From Henckelia pumila (lineage: Eukaryota > Streptophyta > Magnoliopsida > Lamiales > Gesneriaceae), in NCBI RefSeq assembly GCF_033568475.1, contig NC_133123.1, forward strand, positions 150,799,753 to 150,863,752: 64,000 nt of DNA, given 5' to 3'. Numbering within the stretch: the stretch's first letter is position 1; each line of letters starts with the position of its first letter. The notes beneath the pieces are model-generated. The model searched no databases and was not told the origin of the DNA. It saw only the letters and a list, made by a program, of their open reading frames with translations. Both the position numbers and the translations under genes were made by a program. Below, piece after piece: positions 9,386-22,800 of this stretch.

Positions 9386-12300
9386 GGAGAATTCTAGTTG
9401 GAGGCAACTCCACGTTTGCGTTGCTAGATTCAGGAGCCACGCATTCGTTTATCTCCCGAGATTTTATCAGACGGATAGACATTTCACCGGAGGTTGTAGA
9501 CAGTGGTTACGATGTTACCATGCCATCCGGACAGATTATCACTACCACTAGTGTCATCAGGGATCTGGCATTGGAGTTGCAGGGACACTCCATTCGAGCA
9601 GATCTAGTGGTTCTTCCATTGACTGGGTTTGACTTGATTTTGGGTATGGACTGGCTATCAGTTAATGGAGCTTCGATTGATTTCCGACGTAGGACAGTGT
9701 CAGTGAAGCCAGCAGGAGGTGAGATGTTTACTTTCTTTGCATCTCAGTCTAGCAGTATTCCTCAGATGATATCACTTGTTCGTGCGAGGAAACTGTTGCG
9801 CCATGGATGTCAGGGTTTTCTTGCTAGTGTGGTCACTACCTCAGATGTTTCTAGCAGATCTTTATCAGACATAGAGGTGGTACGTGACTATCCAGATGTT
9901 TTTCCTGACGGTGTTGCAGGAGTTCCACCAGTGAGAGAGGTGGAGTTCAGTATTGAGTTGTTGCCAGATACTGTGCCTATCTCTAAGGCACCATATCGAC
10001 TTGCTCCTACAGAGATGAGAGAGTTGAAGGAGCAGATTCAGGAGCTGTTGGAGAAGGGCTTTGTTCGTCCTAGCTTTTCTCCATGGGGAGCTCCAGTGTT
10101 GTTTGTGAAGAAGAAGGACGGCAGCATGAGATTGTGCATTGACTACCGAGAGCTCAACAGAGTCACAGTGAAGAATAAGTATCCGCTACCGAGGATAGAG
10201 GATTTATTCGATCAGTTGCAGGGAGCTTCGGTATTCTCCAAGATCGATCTGCGATCTGGTTACCATCAGTTGAGAGTCAGAGATTCAGACGTGTCTAAGA
10301 CTGCCTTTAGGACACGATATGGGCACTATGAGTTCTTGGTGATGCCCTTTGGGTTGACCAATGCTCCAGCAGTTTTTATGGATCTCATGCATCGTGTCTT
10401 CCAGCCGTATCTAGATCAGTTTGTCATTGTATTCATTGATGACATATTGATCTACTCGAGGAGCATTGAGGAGCATACACAGCATTTGCATACAGCCTTG
10501 CAGATTTTGAGGGAGCATCGACTGTTTGCAAAGTTCAGTAAGTGTGAGTTTTGGTTGGAGCAGGTGGCGTTTCTAGGCCACATTATTTCTAGGGATGGGA
10601 TCGCAGTGGATCAGTCCAAGGTGCAGGCAGTGAGGGATTGGGGGATTCCAAAGAATGCTTCGGAGATTCGTAGCTTCTTGGGTATGGCAGGATACTATAG
10701 GAAGTTCATCAAGGGTTTTTCCTCTATTGCAGTACCCTTGACTTCCTTAACCAAGAAGAACGCGAAGTATAGTTGGAGTCCAGATTGTCAGAGGAGCTTT
10801 GATCAGCTGAAGGATGCAGTTACTTCAGCACCTGTGTTAGCTATGACAGTGCCACATGAGGAGTTAGTGGTGTACACCGACGCGTCCAAGCTTGGTTTGG
10901 GCGCAGTACTTATGCAGAGTGGCAGAGTTATCGCATATGCGTCGCGACAGTTGAAGATTCATGAGCAGAACTATCCGACGCATGATTTGGAGCTTGCAGC
11001 AGTGGTATTTGCGTTGAAAATATGGAGGCACTATCTTTACGGCGAGAAGTGCAAGATTTTCACCGACCACAAGAGCCTCAAGTACTTCTTCACCCAGAAG
11101 GAGTTGAACATGAGGCAGCGCAGATGGCTTGAGCTTGTTAAGGACTATGACTGTGACATTAGCTACCATCCGGGTAAGGCTAATGTAGTGGCAGATGCTT
11201 TGAGTCGGAAGTCGTCAGTGATATCATGTTTGACTGTACAGTTACCACTACAGACCGAGATTCAGAGATTTGGTTTGGAGTGCTATCCGAGTGGCCATGC
11301 ACCGAGCTTGTCAGTGTTGACGGTGCAGCCAGTTCTGCGAGATCGGATTAGAGAGGGACAGTCCACTGATGAGGAGCTACAGCGATGGAGACAGAGAGAT
11401 GAGGCCAGAGGTAATCTCTTGTATACAGTGGAGGATGGCATCGTTCAGTACCGTGGGAGGATGTGGGTACCGAACGTTGATCAGTTGAGAGCCGAGATTC
11501 TAGCAGAGGCTCATGCATCTCCGTACTCCATTCACCCCGGGAGTACGAAGATGTACCGAGATTTGCAGTTATTGTATTGGTGGCCTGGGATGAAGAGTGA
11601 CATCGGGAGAGTGGTGTCAGAGTGCTTGACTTGTCAGCAAGTCAAAGCAGAGCATCAGCGTCCAGCAGGACTTCTTAGACCTCTCCCTATTCCGGAATGG
11701 AAGTGGGAGAATATTACGATGGACTTTGTGGTTGGCTTGCCGAGGAGTGCCAGAGGTTGCACAGCGATTTGGGTGATTGTGGATAGACTCACCAAGTCAG
11801 CTCATTTCTTGCCGGTGAGGACTAACTATACTTTGACACAGTATGCAGAGCTTTACATTAGAGAGATTGTTAGACTGCATGGCATACCAGTGTCTATTGT
11901 GTCAGACAGAGATCCGAGATTCACATCTGCGTTTTGGAAGAGTCTGCACACGGCTATGGGGACTAGGCTTCTGTTCAGTACAACATTTCATCCCCAGACA
12001 GATGGTCAGTCTGAGAGAGTGATCCAGGTTCTCGAGGATCTTCTGAGAGCTTGTGTCATTGATTTTCGGGGCTCTTGGGAGACTAGACTGCCATTAGTGG
12101 AGTTTACCTATAACAACAGCTTTCAGTCGTCTATAGGTATGGCTCCATATGCAGCACTTTATGGGAGGAGATGCAGATCTCCGGTGCATTGGGATGAGGT
12201 TGGTGAGCGGATTTTGTTGGGTCCGGAGATTGTGCAGCAGACAGCTGACATCGTGACGCAGATTCGAGAGAGGATGAGGACTGCGCAGAGTCGGCAGAAG

Positions 12301-12759
12301 AGTTATGCAGATGCCAGACGACGCGATTTGGAGTTCGCAGTAGGTGATCACGTATTCTTGAAGGTGTCACCTATGAAGGGAGTAGCGCGTTTTGGACGGA
12401 GAGGCAAGCTTAATCCGAGATATATAGGGCCATTCGAGATCTTGGAGCGAGTTGGCACGTTGGCCTATCGTTTAGCTCTACCTCCAGGGCTAGCGGCAGT
12501 GCACAACGTTTTCCATGTATCCATGCTTCGGAGATATGTCTCCAACCCGTCGCATGTGTTGGATTTCGAGCCCTTACAGTTGCCACCAGATCTTGTGTAC
12601 GAGGAGAGACCAGTGCGGATCTTGGCTAGGGAGGAGCGGAGGCTTAGGACGCGGGTCATACCGATGGTCAGAGTCCAGTGGCTGAATCACTCGGAGGAGG
12701 AAGCTACTTGGGAGACCGAGGAGGATATGAGGACTCGCTACCCGGAGTTGTTCGGGTAA
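9386..12759 (+). CDS. pol: Pol polyprotein of retroelement B: protease, RT, RNase H, integrase, chromodomain
   Basis: Copies element RNA into DNA and integrates it. Numbering from the first ATG of the exon (9421), protease has DSGATHSF at residues 3-10. Reverse transcriptase has [12 protein letters not shown] near 272 and the catalytic FIDDILIYS near 338. RNase H has [15 protein letters not shown] near 482. Integrase has an HHCC zinc domain near 697-745, then MDFVVGLP near 765, VSDRDPRF near 828 and [11 protein letters not shown] near 860, the DDE triad. A GPY/F-like block ([11 protein letters not shown]) is near 997. A chromodomain with [12 protein letters not shown] ends the protein at ELFG. 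No stops or frameshifts are seen. Translation probably starts in gag on spliced RNA; use of the ATG at 9421 would cut into the start of protease. Confidence 0.93.
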
Positions 12760-12790
12760 GTACTTTAATTTCGAGGACGAAATTCAATTT

Positions 12791-12804
12791 AAGGGGGGGA
12801 GAAT
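12791..12804 (+). promoter_or_regulatory. Polypurine tract of retroelement B
   Basis: AAGGGGGGGAGAAT abuts the 3' LTR. It primes plus-strand DNA synthesis in this class of element. Confidence 0.9.
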
Positions 12805-15484
12805 TGTAACACCCGGTATTTTTAAATACGTAAATCCGCCTGCATAATTAGGATATTTAATTATTTAAATTTATGATTTATGGGTTAAATAATTATGTGA
12901 ATTAATTGTGCATGATTTAATTTATTTTTAAGCGTTTAACCCATAATTAGTGATTTTTATGATTTTTAGTATTTTAATTATTTGATCGCGTAGACGGGAC
13001 CGTGGACGGACGAGATGACAACTTTCCACCCAAATTATTTTATGAGCCTTTTTAGAGCCTTAAAATATTATTTTGAGTTTTATTATCTCAAAATTTTAAG
13101 TATTTAATTTTTATTTAATTTTAGGGGTCATTTTTATCCAAAATTAGCCAAAATAATGATTTTTAATTATCTTTAAAATTCCCCTAATTCTTAATTTCGG
13201 GATTTTATAAATTTTTAATTTAAGTTTCCGATTAAAATTTTTTAGAATGTTTAAATTTTATATTATTTTATTTATCAACCTAAAAACCCATTTTCTTAAA
13301 TATTAAAAACCTAAATCTACCCAATCCCACCCAAACCTCACGTCACTCCTAGCATCAGCCGCCACCCCCCCACTCCTTGTTCTTCATCCTCTCGACCCAG
13401 CAGTTCCAGAAAAGCCATAGCCAAGGTCCTCGAAGCTCCGAAGTTCCTTATTTTCGTCCCGTCGTCCCGGAACCGTCCCACGTTCGTGTTTCTCGGCGTA
13501 TATCGGTGAAAGGCATGAACTCTTTTCTAATTTTCGTACAATATCAGTGATATAGTGTGTGTGGGTATGCATCGAAATATTTTTTTCAAAAATCTTCAAG
13601 AAATTCTATCGGTTTATTGAAGTATGCGTATTGTGTTTGAAATGGATGATCATGTTCACGTTTTTTTTTTTTATTATTTCCATGGATGTGTACAGCTGAT
13701 GGCTCGGTCCAGAGGGGTCCTAAGGTGCCTTAGGGTCGGTCGGGGTCAGTCGGTTTGGGCTGGAATGAGGCCAGGACCGATCTACACCACGTCGGCTCCA
13801 AGGTAGGCGCAGATTAGGGTTTAGGATGAGAGGCTGCGGCTTGGTGGTTGGGGCGTGCATGGGGCTGGGGCTAGGCTCAGGTTAGGTCCGCCCGGACGTG
13901 GGCTACGTCCGGGCGGCGGCGCTCCGGCCAGGGGCGGCCGGAGCCGGCCGGCAGCAGCCATGGAATGGCTGCTGCTCACGGCCACAGCCGAAGAAAAGGA
14001 AGGGGTTCGGGTCTAGGGTTCTGCAGGGTACCGGGTCGGGTTATGGGGCTTGGGTCGGGTCGGATAGGTCTAGGGTCGGGTCAGGTGGTTCGGGTCCGGG
14101 TTTGGTGGGCCGGGCTCGAGTCTTTTTATTTTTAAAATATTTTATGAATTAATGGGTTATTGAGTCAATTAAATTAAAATAAAATTATTTGGACTCCCAA
14201 ATAATTTTATATGGACTTTTAAAATTTTAATTAAGTTAGTCCATTAATTTTATGGGCTTTTGGGCCCATAAAAGTTATTGGGCCAGTCTTTGGGTTTTTG
14301 GGCCCATTAGGCCAGTTTAAGTTGTTATTGGGCTTAGTGTATTTTATTGGGCTTTATTAATTTAATTGGGCTTAGAATAATTATTTGGGCTTAAAGTTTA
14401 AGATATTGGGCTTAAGTATGTTAATGGGCCAAATTTAAGTAAATGGGCTTGAGTGTTAGGGCCAGCAGTCCAGAACCATCCATGAGAAAATTGCATGTGT
14501 CCTGATTATATATTTAATTATTTTTATGCATTTAAGTTATTTTAATATTTATATGTTAGTAAGAAAATTTAATTAAATATATATGAAGGACACACAATTT
14601 ATTTAAGTACATGCATTCATGAAATCAATTTTTATGCTATGATTGAAATTCTATGGTTGAGCAAATAAAATATTTTAGGTGGAAATTGAAGTAGTGTGGC
14701 CATTTATGGGCAGTTTTCTGCCATTTATGTATGGGCAGTTTCTGCCATTTATGTATGGGTGGTTCGCCACCAGCCTCGTACGATGGTTTCTTAGACTGAT
14801 CAGTCGCACTATAAGTATGGGTCACACTTACGGATAGGACCATTCGATGTTAAGAAAATAAATGCTCAACAACTCAAGTATGTATGTTATGTATTATGTA
14901 TTTATGTTTATTTAAGTAAGTTATGTTATGTAATTTTTTAAGCATGCTCATTCATGTATATGTATGTATTAGTACTAAATTGTTTTAAATTATTTTGAAC
15001 CCTTGTTAGTATGCATGTTGGGCCTCTAGGCTCACTACACTGATATGGTGCAGGTGAGTACGTAGAGGAGCAGGTTACTCCTACCGGTGGTGAGGATGTA
15101 TGAGCAGCGCTGCAGTAGCCCCGTGACCGTGACAGCTTCTGAGTCACCGTGCTTGAGTCTTAAGATACATTTTATTATTTTTAAGGGTTGAGGTGTTTGG
15201 AATATTTTATTAAATATTTTAGTGCATGCACACTTTTTATTTATTTTATTTATGCAGTATATTTTGAATTATAGGGGTTGACTCAGATATTTATTTAATT
15301 CAAAGAATGCATTTTATTTAAGTATTTAAATTTTTTATTTATTTAGTCCTGAATTTATTTTAAGTATTTTAATTCAGTGCATATATGTATGGGCATATAT
15401 GTACATATTTTATTTAGTAGTATAAAAAAAAAAAAAAGAAAAATTTTCCGCATATTTATTTATTATAGAGTTAGGGTCGTTTCA
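12805..15484 (+). repeat. Retroelement B 3' LTR (2680 bp)
   Basis: Nearly identical to 5282-7963. Differences seen by eye include two changes in the GC-rich island near 13920, a few single-base changes elsewhere, a small indel near 14494 and a different A-run length near 15424. Followed by the TATAT target duplication. Confidence 0.95.
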
Positions 15485-15489
15485 TATAT

Positions 15490-18397
15490 GATGTTTGATT
15501 ACAGAAATATTTCGAAATCAGTATATTCGATGCACTAGATATGTTCAAGATCTAAATCAGCATTGATAGATATGTCAATGAATAGAGATGACAGATAGAT
15601 TCCAATAAGAATTCGACTTTAGTTTAAGTTGTGAATTGGAATTGTATAGCGACTTGATGAATTGATGAATTGAATACTGCTTTTGAGGTTTATAGAATAG
15701 ATGATGATATGAAAAATCAGTTACAAATGAGTCTTTTCTGATATTACTGAAGTTATTACATCATAAGATCATGATTTTTGAAATTCTTAATATCAATTCT
15801 GAGGTTTTTTATTCGATCTTAATTGATTTTGATGGACTCTTATTCTTTGGTAGAGTTTGACTTGTTTTACTCGTCTTGAGTTGGGATGCTAGTGAGTTAT
15901 TTTCACTTAGCAGATTGTCATTCATACTATTGTTCTTTGGATGACCTTAACTTGAGTGAGTTCCTTTGATTATGAATTTCAAGAATTGTTTATTGTTTGA
16001 TGTATACATTCAGTATATTTTGATGTTTTGGCTCGTAACTGATAGAATTTCCAATTCTGATTATCGGCAAAATTTTGAGTTGATGATATAATTTGCTGAG
16101 AATTGGAAAATAGAACGAAGAGACGAGATGAATATTTGATTGATTAATCTTTGATTTATGTGCTTGAGTGTCGAGATAGATACTTACACAAGCAGAATTA
16201 CTGTAATTCAAGCTCAGTTAGAATTGATTGGGAAAGATTAAAGCATATGGAGATGAAATCACGTGATTAGAATTCGATTGAGAAATAGGAATGAGGAATG
16301 AGATAGACATTTGATGAATTGATTTCAGATTTATGTGTATTCTGGTTTGAATATTCTGATGAATATATAACCAATTAGAATGATTTTCAATTGGAAATGC
16401 ATCAGAATTGATACGAAGATGAAAGAAACACAGAAAATAAACTGAAGCGATGAGAATTCAGTAAAGAATGTCATATTGAGATATGAATTAAAGTCTCAGA
16501 CCAGAATGGATGAATTTTATTATACTTGATTATCTGATTGTGCTTGATATTTTCGAAAAGAGATATCAGAATTTTAAGAATTGCACAATAATGAATTCAA
16601 TATTCGTTCACTAATTGTTTTATCATAAGATAAAGCAAACAGATGTAACAGAATTAGTACGTTTTCGAAGTTAAACGTATAGAGAGTTTTTGAAGAGGTT
16701 GAAAATCATTGACTAGATTAGTTCAGGATAGTTTAGAAACTCCAGAAATTGAAATGATATTATGATTTGAAAGAATATTTTGCGAAACTACCATGATGAA
16801 ACAGTATAGATGAGGTAAACAGGTGGTAGTTATGAACAGATTTATTGAAATTACTGTATACGATGATTTGTCTGTATGATCAAATCACTGAATTGTGATT
16901 AGATTCGTTGCAATAAGAACAGTAAGCCACGAAATAATGTTTCAGATTGAAACATTGGGTTTACTATTAAATTGTAATACAGATGATCCGAAGACTTTGA
17001 GTACTTTTTGAGGTAAAGGTACAGTTTATTATCCTTGAATTGGAAGAATAGTCAGAGAAGATGAATCGAATTTCGAGAATGAACTTCACTTGATATGGTA
17101 CCGATTATCAACAGTTCTGAATACTTTGAAATCTGTGAATATAACACAGTATTCTATGATTAATGAATAGTCCGAATAGACTAATCAGATTTTTGCAGAA
17201 TACACTGTATAAGATGTGAATAAAAGTTATCTATTCAGATCTGTGAAGAAGATAGAGATATGATGAAAGTACAGGAATGATTAAAATCTATTGTCAGGAT
17301 TAAGACTTTAGATTTATTTTACAGAATGTGGCATTGATTGATTGATTGATGTTATGAGAGTTGATTATATATGATTACATTATACCATTCTTCGATTGAT
17401 GGATTATCCGAGTTGATTTTCCAGATGTTGAGAATATTATCAGAACTTTAATACCTGATTCGGTATTACTTGACTTGATGTGTTGCCACTTGATGATTAT
17501 AATTCCTGTAACAGCTATTGAGCCGATTTTGAGATAATGCTATAAGGATATGATGAAAGAAAATCCGTTTTCTTTGTGTTGAAATGATACTACTGAAGTA
17601 TATGACATCAAATCAGACATGATTTGTCGATATCAGATCAGATTTGATTTAAGACACACAAAGATGATGAATATGAATCTGTACGAAGTGAGAACAGTGA
17701 AGAAGAAACAGAATTAATAATTGAATGATAGATATAACTTTGAAGCTGAAACTGATTAGTTAAGCGGAAAAGTTATTCTTGAAATATCATTTAATTCAGA
17801 ATTGAGAAAGAGCAGAGGTTAATTTACAGATTCAGAATATGAAGTTGAATACTGATCTTGAAGCGATGAATAGAATGACAGTATAGACTTGATATATCTT
17901 CTATGCAGAGCATAGAATGATATAGAAAAAAAACAAGTCGTTACTGAAACTGAATTTCACTGAATGAGATGTCGGACAGAATTGATAATTTTATTGAATG
18001 AATTATTCTTTCCAATTTGATATGAAGGATCAGATTGTTCCACGTATCTAGTATACGAAAGTGTCAGTTAGCTTCTTCCCATGTACTTTAATCAGATGAG
18101 TTAGATATTGAAAATATTCTGAGTTAAGTCGATTATTCGATAGATCCTTGATTTGGGAAAAAGACATCTCTGAAAGATTTCTTTTCAATTATTTAAAGTA
18201 CAACTGAATAGATATCGAATACAAGAGACTAGAAGCAGATTCGAAGAAAGAATCTGATAAGAGATGAAGAGATGAGATACGAAGTTCAGAGCTATATGAT
18301 TGAAGTGATAACTTCAGATAATTATTCAGTCTATTAGATTGAATAGTTCGATTGAATGTGATTTCGAGGACGAAATCATTTCTTAGAGGGGAGGAAT
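15490..18397 (+). other. Degenerate interior of retroelement A, right part
   Basis: AT-rich and rich in stops, with no open frame or recognisable domain. It ends in a polypurine tract (18385-18397) preceded by TTTCGAGGACGAAAT, which matches the corresponding position in B (just after its pol stop). Confidence 0.6.
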
Positions 18398-19698
18398 TGT
18401 AAGGCCCGAAAATATTAAATTATTAATTATGGGATTTGAGAATTTAATTCTATATTATGGGCTAATATTGATTTAAGAAGTGAAAGAAATTATAGATTTA
18501 ATTTCCGAGTTGAAAATATTTAATTTGGAATTTTCTGGATTTTGAGAATTAAATTCCGAGAATTCTTAAATTAAAAGAATAAATATTCGATTTGAATATT
18601 TATGCAATTTGAGATTAAATTCCATATTTCGGGAATTAAAAAAGATTAATTTTGAAGATACAACCCGATCAGGGACTGATTTGAGAATATCGAAGATTCG
18701 AGGACTAAAGAGTAATAGGCCGGGATTATTGATTTATTCCGAATTTATTTAATTTTAATCCGAGTATATTTAATTTGGGAATATTTAGAGTTTCGATTTA
18801 AATTCTAATATTCTTAAATTATTTTAGATTGAAATTGAATTAAAACGAAGGCCGAGGACTGAATTGCAATTAAAGAAGACTTGAGAGACTAAATTGCAAA
18901 TATGCAATACATATCTGATTTTACATTAGATTATCAGCATGAAACGTGTTTGTAGCATAGGAAATTCAGAAAAGGAAAGGGAGAAAATCGAACAGAGGCC
19001 GAACCCTCTTCATTTTACTCTATTTGTTGAGTCGAGTTAAATAGAGTCGATATGATTTATTTAACGCTTTTGATATGTTGCTTATACTGAGATGATTTGT
19101 CATCGAAGTTTATCCGGCTGTTGCTTTGTTTTGTATGTGTGCATTGCAACAGATGGGGGCAGGAGCTAGTCTGAGAGGACGTTGATAGCTCGGAAGCGAG
19201 ATTTAGAAAGTGTGGACTCGGGTTTTAAGTTAAAAAACTTGACATGAAACTTAAGTTTTAGAAGCTCACTTTTAAGACTTGGTGTAGCTTGTAGTTTCAT
19301 GCCTTTTGAGCTATTTATTTGATGTAATAAATGCATGATTTGATGTTAGGAACTTGATATATGAATGTATGCATGTTCTTAGCTTTTACAACATGTTTTA
19401 GAATTGAATTTGATAGCTTGGAATGGATGGAAAGGATCAAGAATGGCTGCTGAAAAACTGGGTGAAATTCTGCCCAGGAAGCACCCGAGCTGCAGTTTTT
19501 AGCAGCCCGAGCGCGAGCCTTCTGTTTTGGAAAAGATCAGGGGCGCCCGGGCGGTAGTTTTTAATCGCCCGTGCCCACCCCTTTTTGAAAAAAAAAATAA
19601 AAAAAAATTTCTTGATCCTTATTCTTTCCTTATTAGATTAATAATGCTTATTTATTAATTGCCTTAAGATTTGAGATTAGCAACCCGAGGCTCTCACA
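18398..19698 (+). repeat. Retroelement A 3' LTR, internally deleted (1301 bp)
   Basis: Matches the start and end of the 5' LTR but jumps near 19016 from the sequence equivalent to about 2065 straight to the equivalent of 3091, removing roughly 1 kb. The closing CTCTCACA and target duplication are intact. Confidence 0.9.
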
Positions 19699-19825
19699 GG
19701 AGAGTTCATACATAAACATTAATAATAACAATAATAAAACTAATAAAAGTTCATAACATAAATTTTGAAGTACAAAGAGTGTCTTCACTCATACATAACA
19801 AAAAATGATATAAAAGTGCAAAACA

Positions 19826-22800
19826 TCATTTTTTTCTGTTCGATTCCCAGACACCCTCATGTTCTGTTCTAAAGTATGTTCCATGTACGGGAATCTCATG
19901 AGTAACAACGTTGTCAATTGGTCGACTCTTGGGAATATTAGTCGAACAATCATCCTCCCCCTCATGACACCTATTTGGCACTGGGAGCACAATAGACCAT
20001 CCTTTTCTTGCTGGGTCATCAATATAAAAGACTTGATTGACTTGACTTGCAAGGACAAATTCATCATTCATGTGCCCTCTTTTGTTCAAATTGACCAAGG
20101 TGAAGCCACATTCGTCGTTTTTTATTACTCCTTTGTCATTCGCAACCCAAGCGCACTTGAAAAGCGGAACTTGAAATTGATGATAGTCCAACTCCCATAT
20201 TTCTTCAATCACTCCATAGAAAGACACATCAGCCATCAAAGGATTTTTATCTTTGGCACTACTAACAAGCATGATGTTTGCAACTAGAGAAACCCCACTA
20301 TTTTGGCAAACTCTCTCATCATCTCGCGCCTTTGTCTGGTATAAATTGCTATTTACCACATAACTACTATACTTGATGCATTGGGAGCGTGGTCCATGAG
20401 CCAACCAAGTCAATGTCGATGCCGTTCCACCATTGCGGCTGTCTATTTCAGCAGCCACCTGAAATTTATTTAATTTGAAAGAGTGATTAAAATAGTAGAT
20501 GCAACTTACCGCAAAATGCTTCAAAAAATATTTATTCATCCACCCAACCTTTGCACGAAACCAGTCAATGAACCTCTTATTGTGGGCATCTTGTATCCAT
20601 CTTTCATCTTTCTCTTTTTTCGGAAATATCGATTTCAGAAAGGTCTTGTGTTCACTGTGGAAATATTTTTCCATTAATTTTTAAAAGACAGCAGATATTG
20701 ACAGATAAAAGAAGGGCAGAACTAAGTGTTAATGCAATAACTTACATTATGTAGGGAAATACTTCTCCAGTATTTTCCAGCACAGTCAAATGTGCTTGTA
20801 GCATATCACTTTGTCGCACTGTCTTTGGTGTGTTACATGCTAAGAAGCCAGGAACGTTTGAATTGGGGTCTCGGATTGATTGAGGGATCCCAACAGGATC
20901 AACTCCATTGAGGTATTCAGAACAAAACTCAATTGCTTCTTCTGCTGAATATCTCTGAACAATGCAACCTTCAGGATGTTTTCGACTGCCTACATAACTC
21001 TTAAACACTTTCATGCATCTTTCGAATGGATACATCCAGCGAAAGCAAACAGGTCTACATAATCGGACTTCTGGAAAAGATGGACTATTAAGTGCACCAT
21101 AACATCAAAGAAAGAAGGGGGAAAATACTGCTCCAATAAGCAGAGCTTAACAACCAAGTCAGATTGTAGCTTATCTAACTTGGCTACATCTATAACCTTA
21201 CTACAAATATCTTTGAAGAAGAAGCATAATCTTATGATGGCGTATCTAACATGTTTTGGCAGCGCATCACATATGAGTATTGGCAGAAAATGCTGCATTA
21301 GAACATGACAATCATGAAATTTCAAGCCAGACAACTTCAGCTCAGACATGAACACAAGATTCTTCATGTTCGATGAGTAACCTTCTGGAACTTTTATATC
21401 CATTAACGACTGGCACACTTGTAACTTCTCTTTTTTTGTGAATGAGCATGCACTAGGAGGAAGATATGTTTTTTTCTCACCAAATTTAGGTCTCAATTCA
21501 GGCCTAACTCCCATTTGAAGCATGTCCAATCTAGCTGCCACATTGTCCTTAGTTTTTCCTTTAACATTCATCAAAGTATTAATGAGGGATTCAAAAACAT
21601 TCTTCTCGATGTGCATCACATCGAGACAATGTCTAACATGCAGGTGTTTCCAATAAGGAAGATTGAAAAAAATTGACTTCTTCCAACATTTTCTGAGATC
21701 TGTTGCTCCTAAATCCTTTTCCTCTGTACTGCCTTCCACATTATTCTCCTTCTCCTTCTTTCTCTTTTTACCTTTCACAATGATCTTCTTTCCAAACTCA
21801 CACTTTATGTTCGAAAGCTTGTCATATAAGGTAACCCCAGATAATGGTGTAGGTGTTTCTCCATGTTCTTCTACGCCATTGAACTCCTTAGTTTGCCTCC
21901 GATAGGGATGAAACCGTGGTACCAAAAAAATGACATTTTCCTCCCATTTTTCAAATGCTTTGCATAAGTATTTTCTCCGCATACTGGACATGAAAAATAA
22001 CCATGTGTAGTACATCCACTAAGGTTACCATAGGCAGAAAAGTCATTGATGGTCCATAATAAAACTGCTTTAAGAGTGAAAAACTGTTTTCGATAAGCAT
22101 CATAGACACCATCAACTCCTTCCCACAATCGTTGCAAATCTTCAACTAGCACATCAAGGTAGACATCTATATCGTTACCTGGCTGTTTAGGTCCAGAAAT
22201 GAGCATAGTTAACATGATGAATTTCCTCTTCATGCACATGTTTGGAGGCAGATTATATGTGGCCAACATGACTGGCCAGCAGCTGTACCGGCTACTAAGG
22301 TTGCTATGAGGATTAATGCCATCAGCTGCAAGTGCTAAGCAAAGATTTCTTGGCTCACTTTCAAAGTCGGGCCACATATGATCAACCAACCTCCAAGATG
22401 GTGAATCAGATGGATGAAATAACTGACCAGCAACTCTTGTGGTTTCTTTATGCCAAGTTAAATTTTTTGAGGTCTCTAAAGATTTATACATACGTTTGAA
22501 TCTTGGTATGGGGGGGGGGGAAAATACCACATCACCTTGGCAGGAACACCTTTCTTCTCAATGTTATTCTTGGTTAGCTTCCAACGCGACAAGCCACATT
22601 TAGGGCAGCTTACACAGTATTTATATTGTTTTCTATAAAGGATGTAATCATTGAAACAAACATGTATCTTTTCATGACTCAACTACAAACAACTCAATGT
22701 CTTTTTTGCATCATACGTTGAGGATGGCAGATTGTGATTATCCGGTAGCATATCCCCAAAATCTGTTAATAGATCTGAAAATAGAGCATCGCTCATCCCA

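Larger units (their letters stand above)
5282..15484 (+). mobile_element. Retroelement B: intact Tekay/Del-type chromovirus (Ty3/gypsy), 10.2 kb
   Basis: A complete element inserted inside retroelement A. It has 2.68-kb LTRs, TG...CA ends, a TATAT target duplication, primer site, polypurine tract, intact gag, and an intact pol exon in the order protease, reverse transcriptase, RNase H, integrase, chromodomain. Integrase after reverse transcriptase defines Ty3/gypsy; the C-terminal chromodomain marks it as a chromovirus. By eye the LTRs differ at only about a dozen bases plus small indels and a poly-A tract length difference, so the insertion is recent. Gag and pol are joined through an intron rather than a continuous frame. 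This is the only element here that looks able to move on its own. Confidence 0.95.
1449..19698 (+). mobile_element. Retroelement A: LTR retrotransposon (Ty3/gypsy-like), coding capacity lost
   Basis: Bounded by TG...CA LTRs (1449-3772 and 18398-19698) and a GGAGA target duplication. It has a primer site matching plant initiator-Met tRNA (3778-3789) and a polypurine tract (18385-18397). Just before that tract is TTTCGAGGACGAAAT, a sequence also present at the same place in elements B and C, which supports a Tekay/Del-like Ty3/gypsy assignment. The interior (3773-5281 and 15490-18397, about 4.4 kb after removing B) is AT-rich, full of stops, and shows no recognisable gag or pol. Either the element decayed beyond recognition or it was non-autonomous when it inserted. 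It is split by element B. Confidence 0.9.

Noticed and set aside
12094..12659. Open frames opposite the pol gene of element B (and 10864-11169, 8520-9038)
   Set aside because: They are shadows of the gag-pol coding strand.
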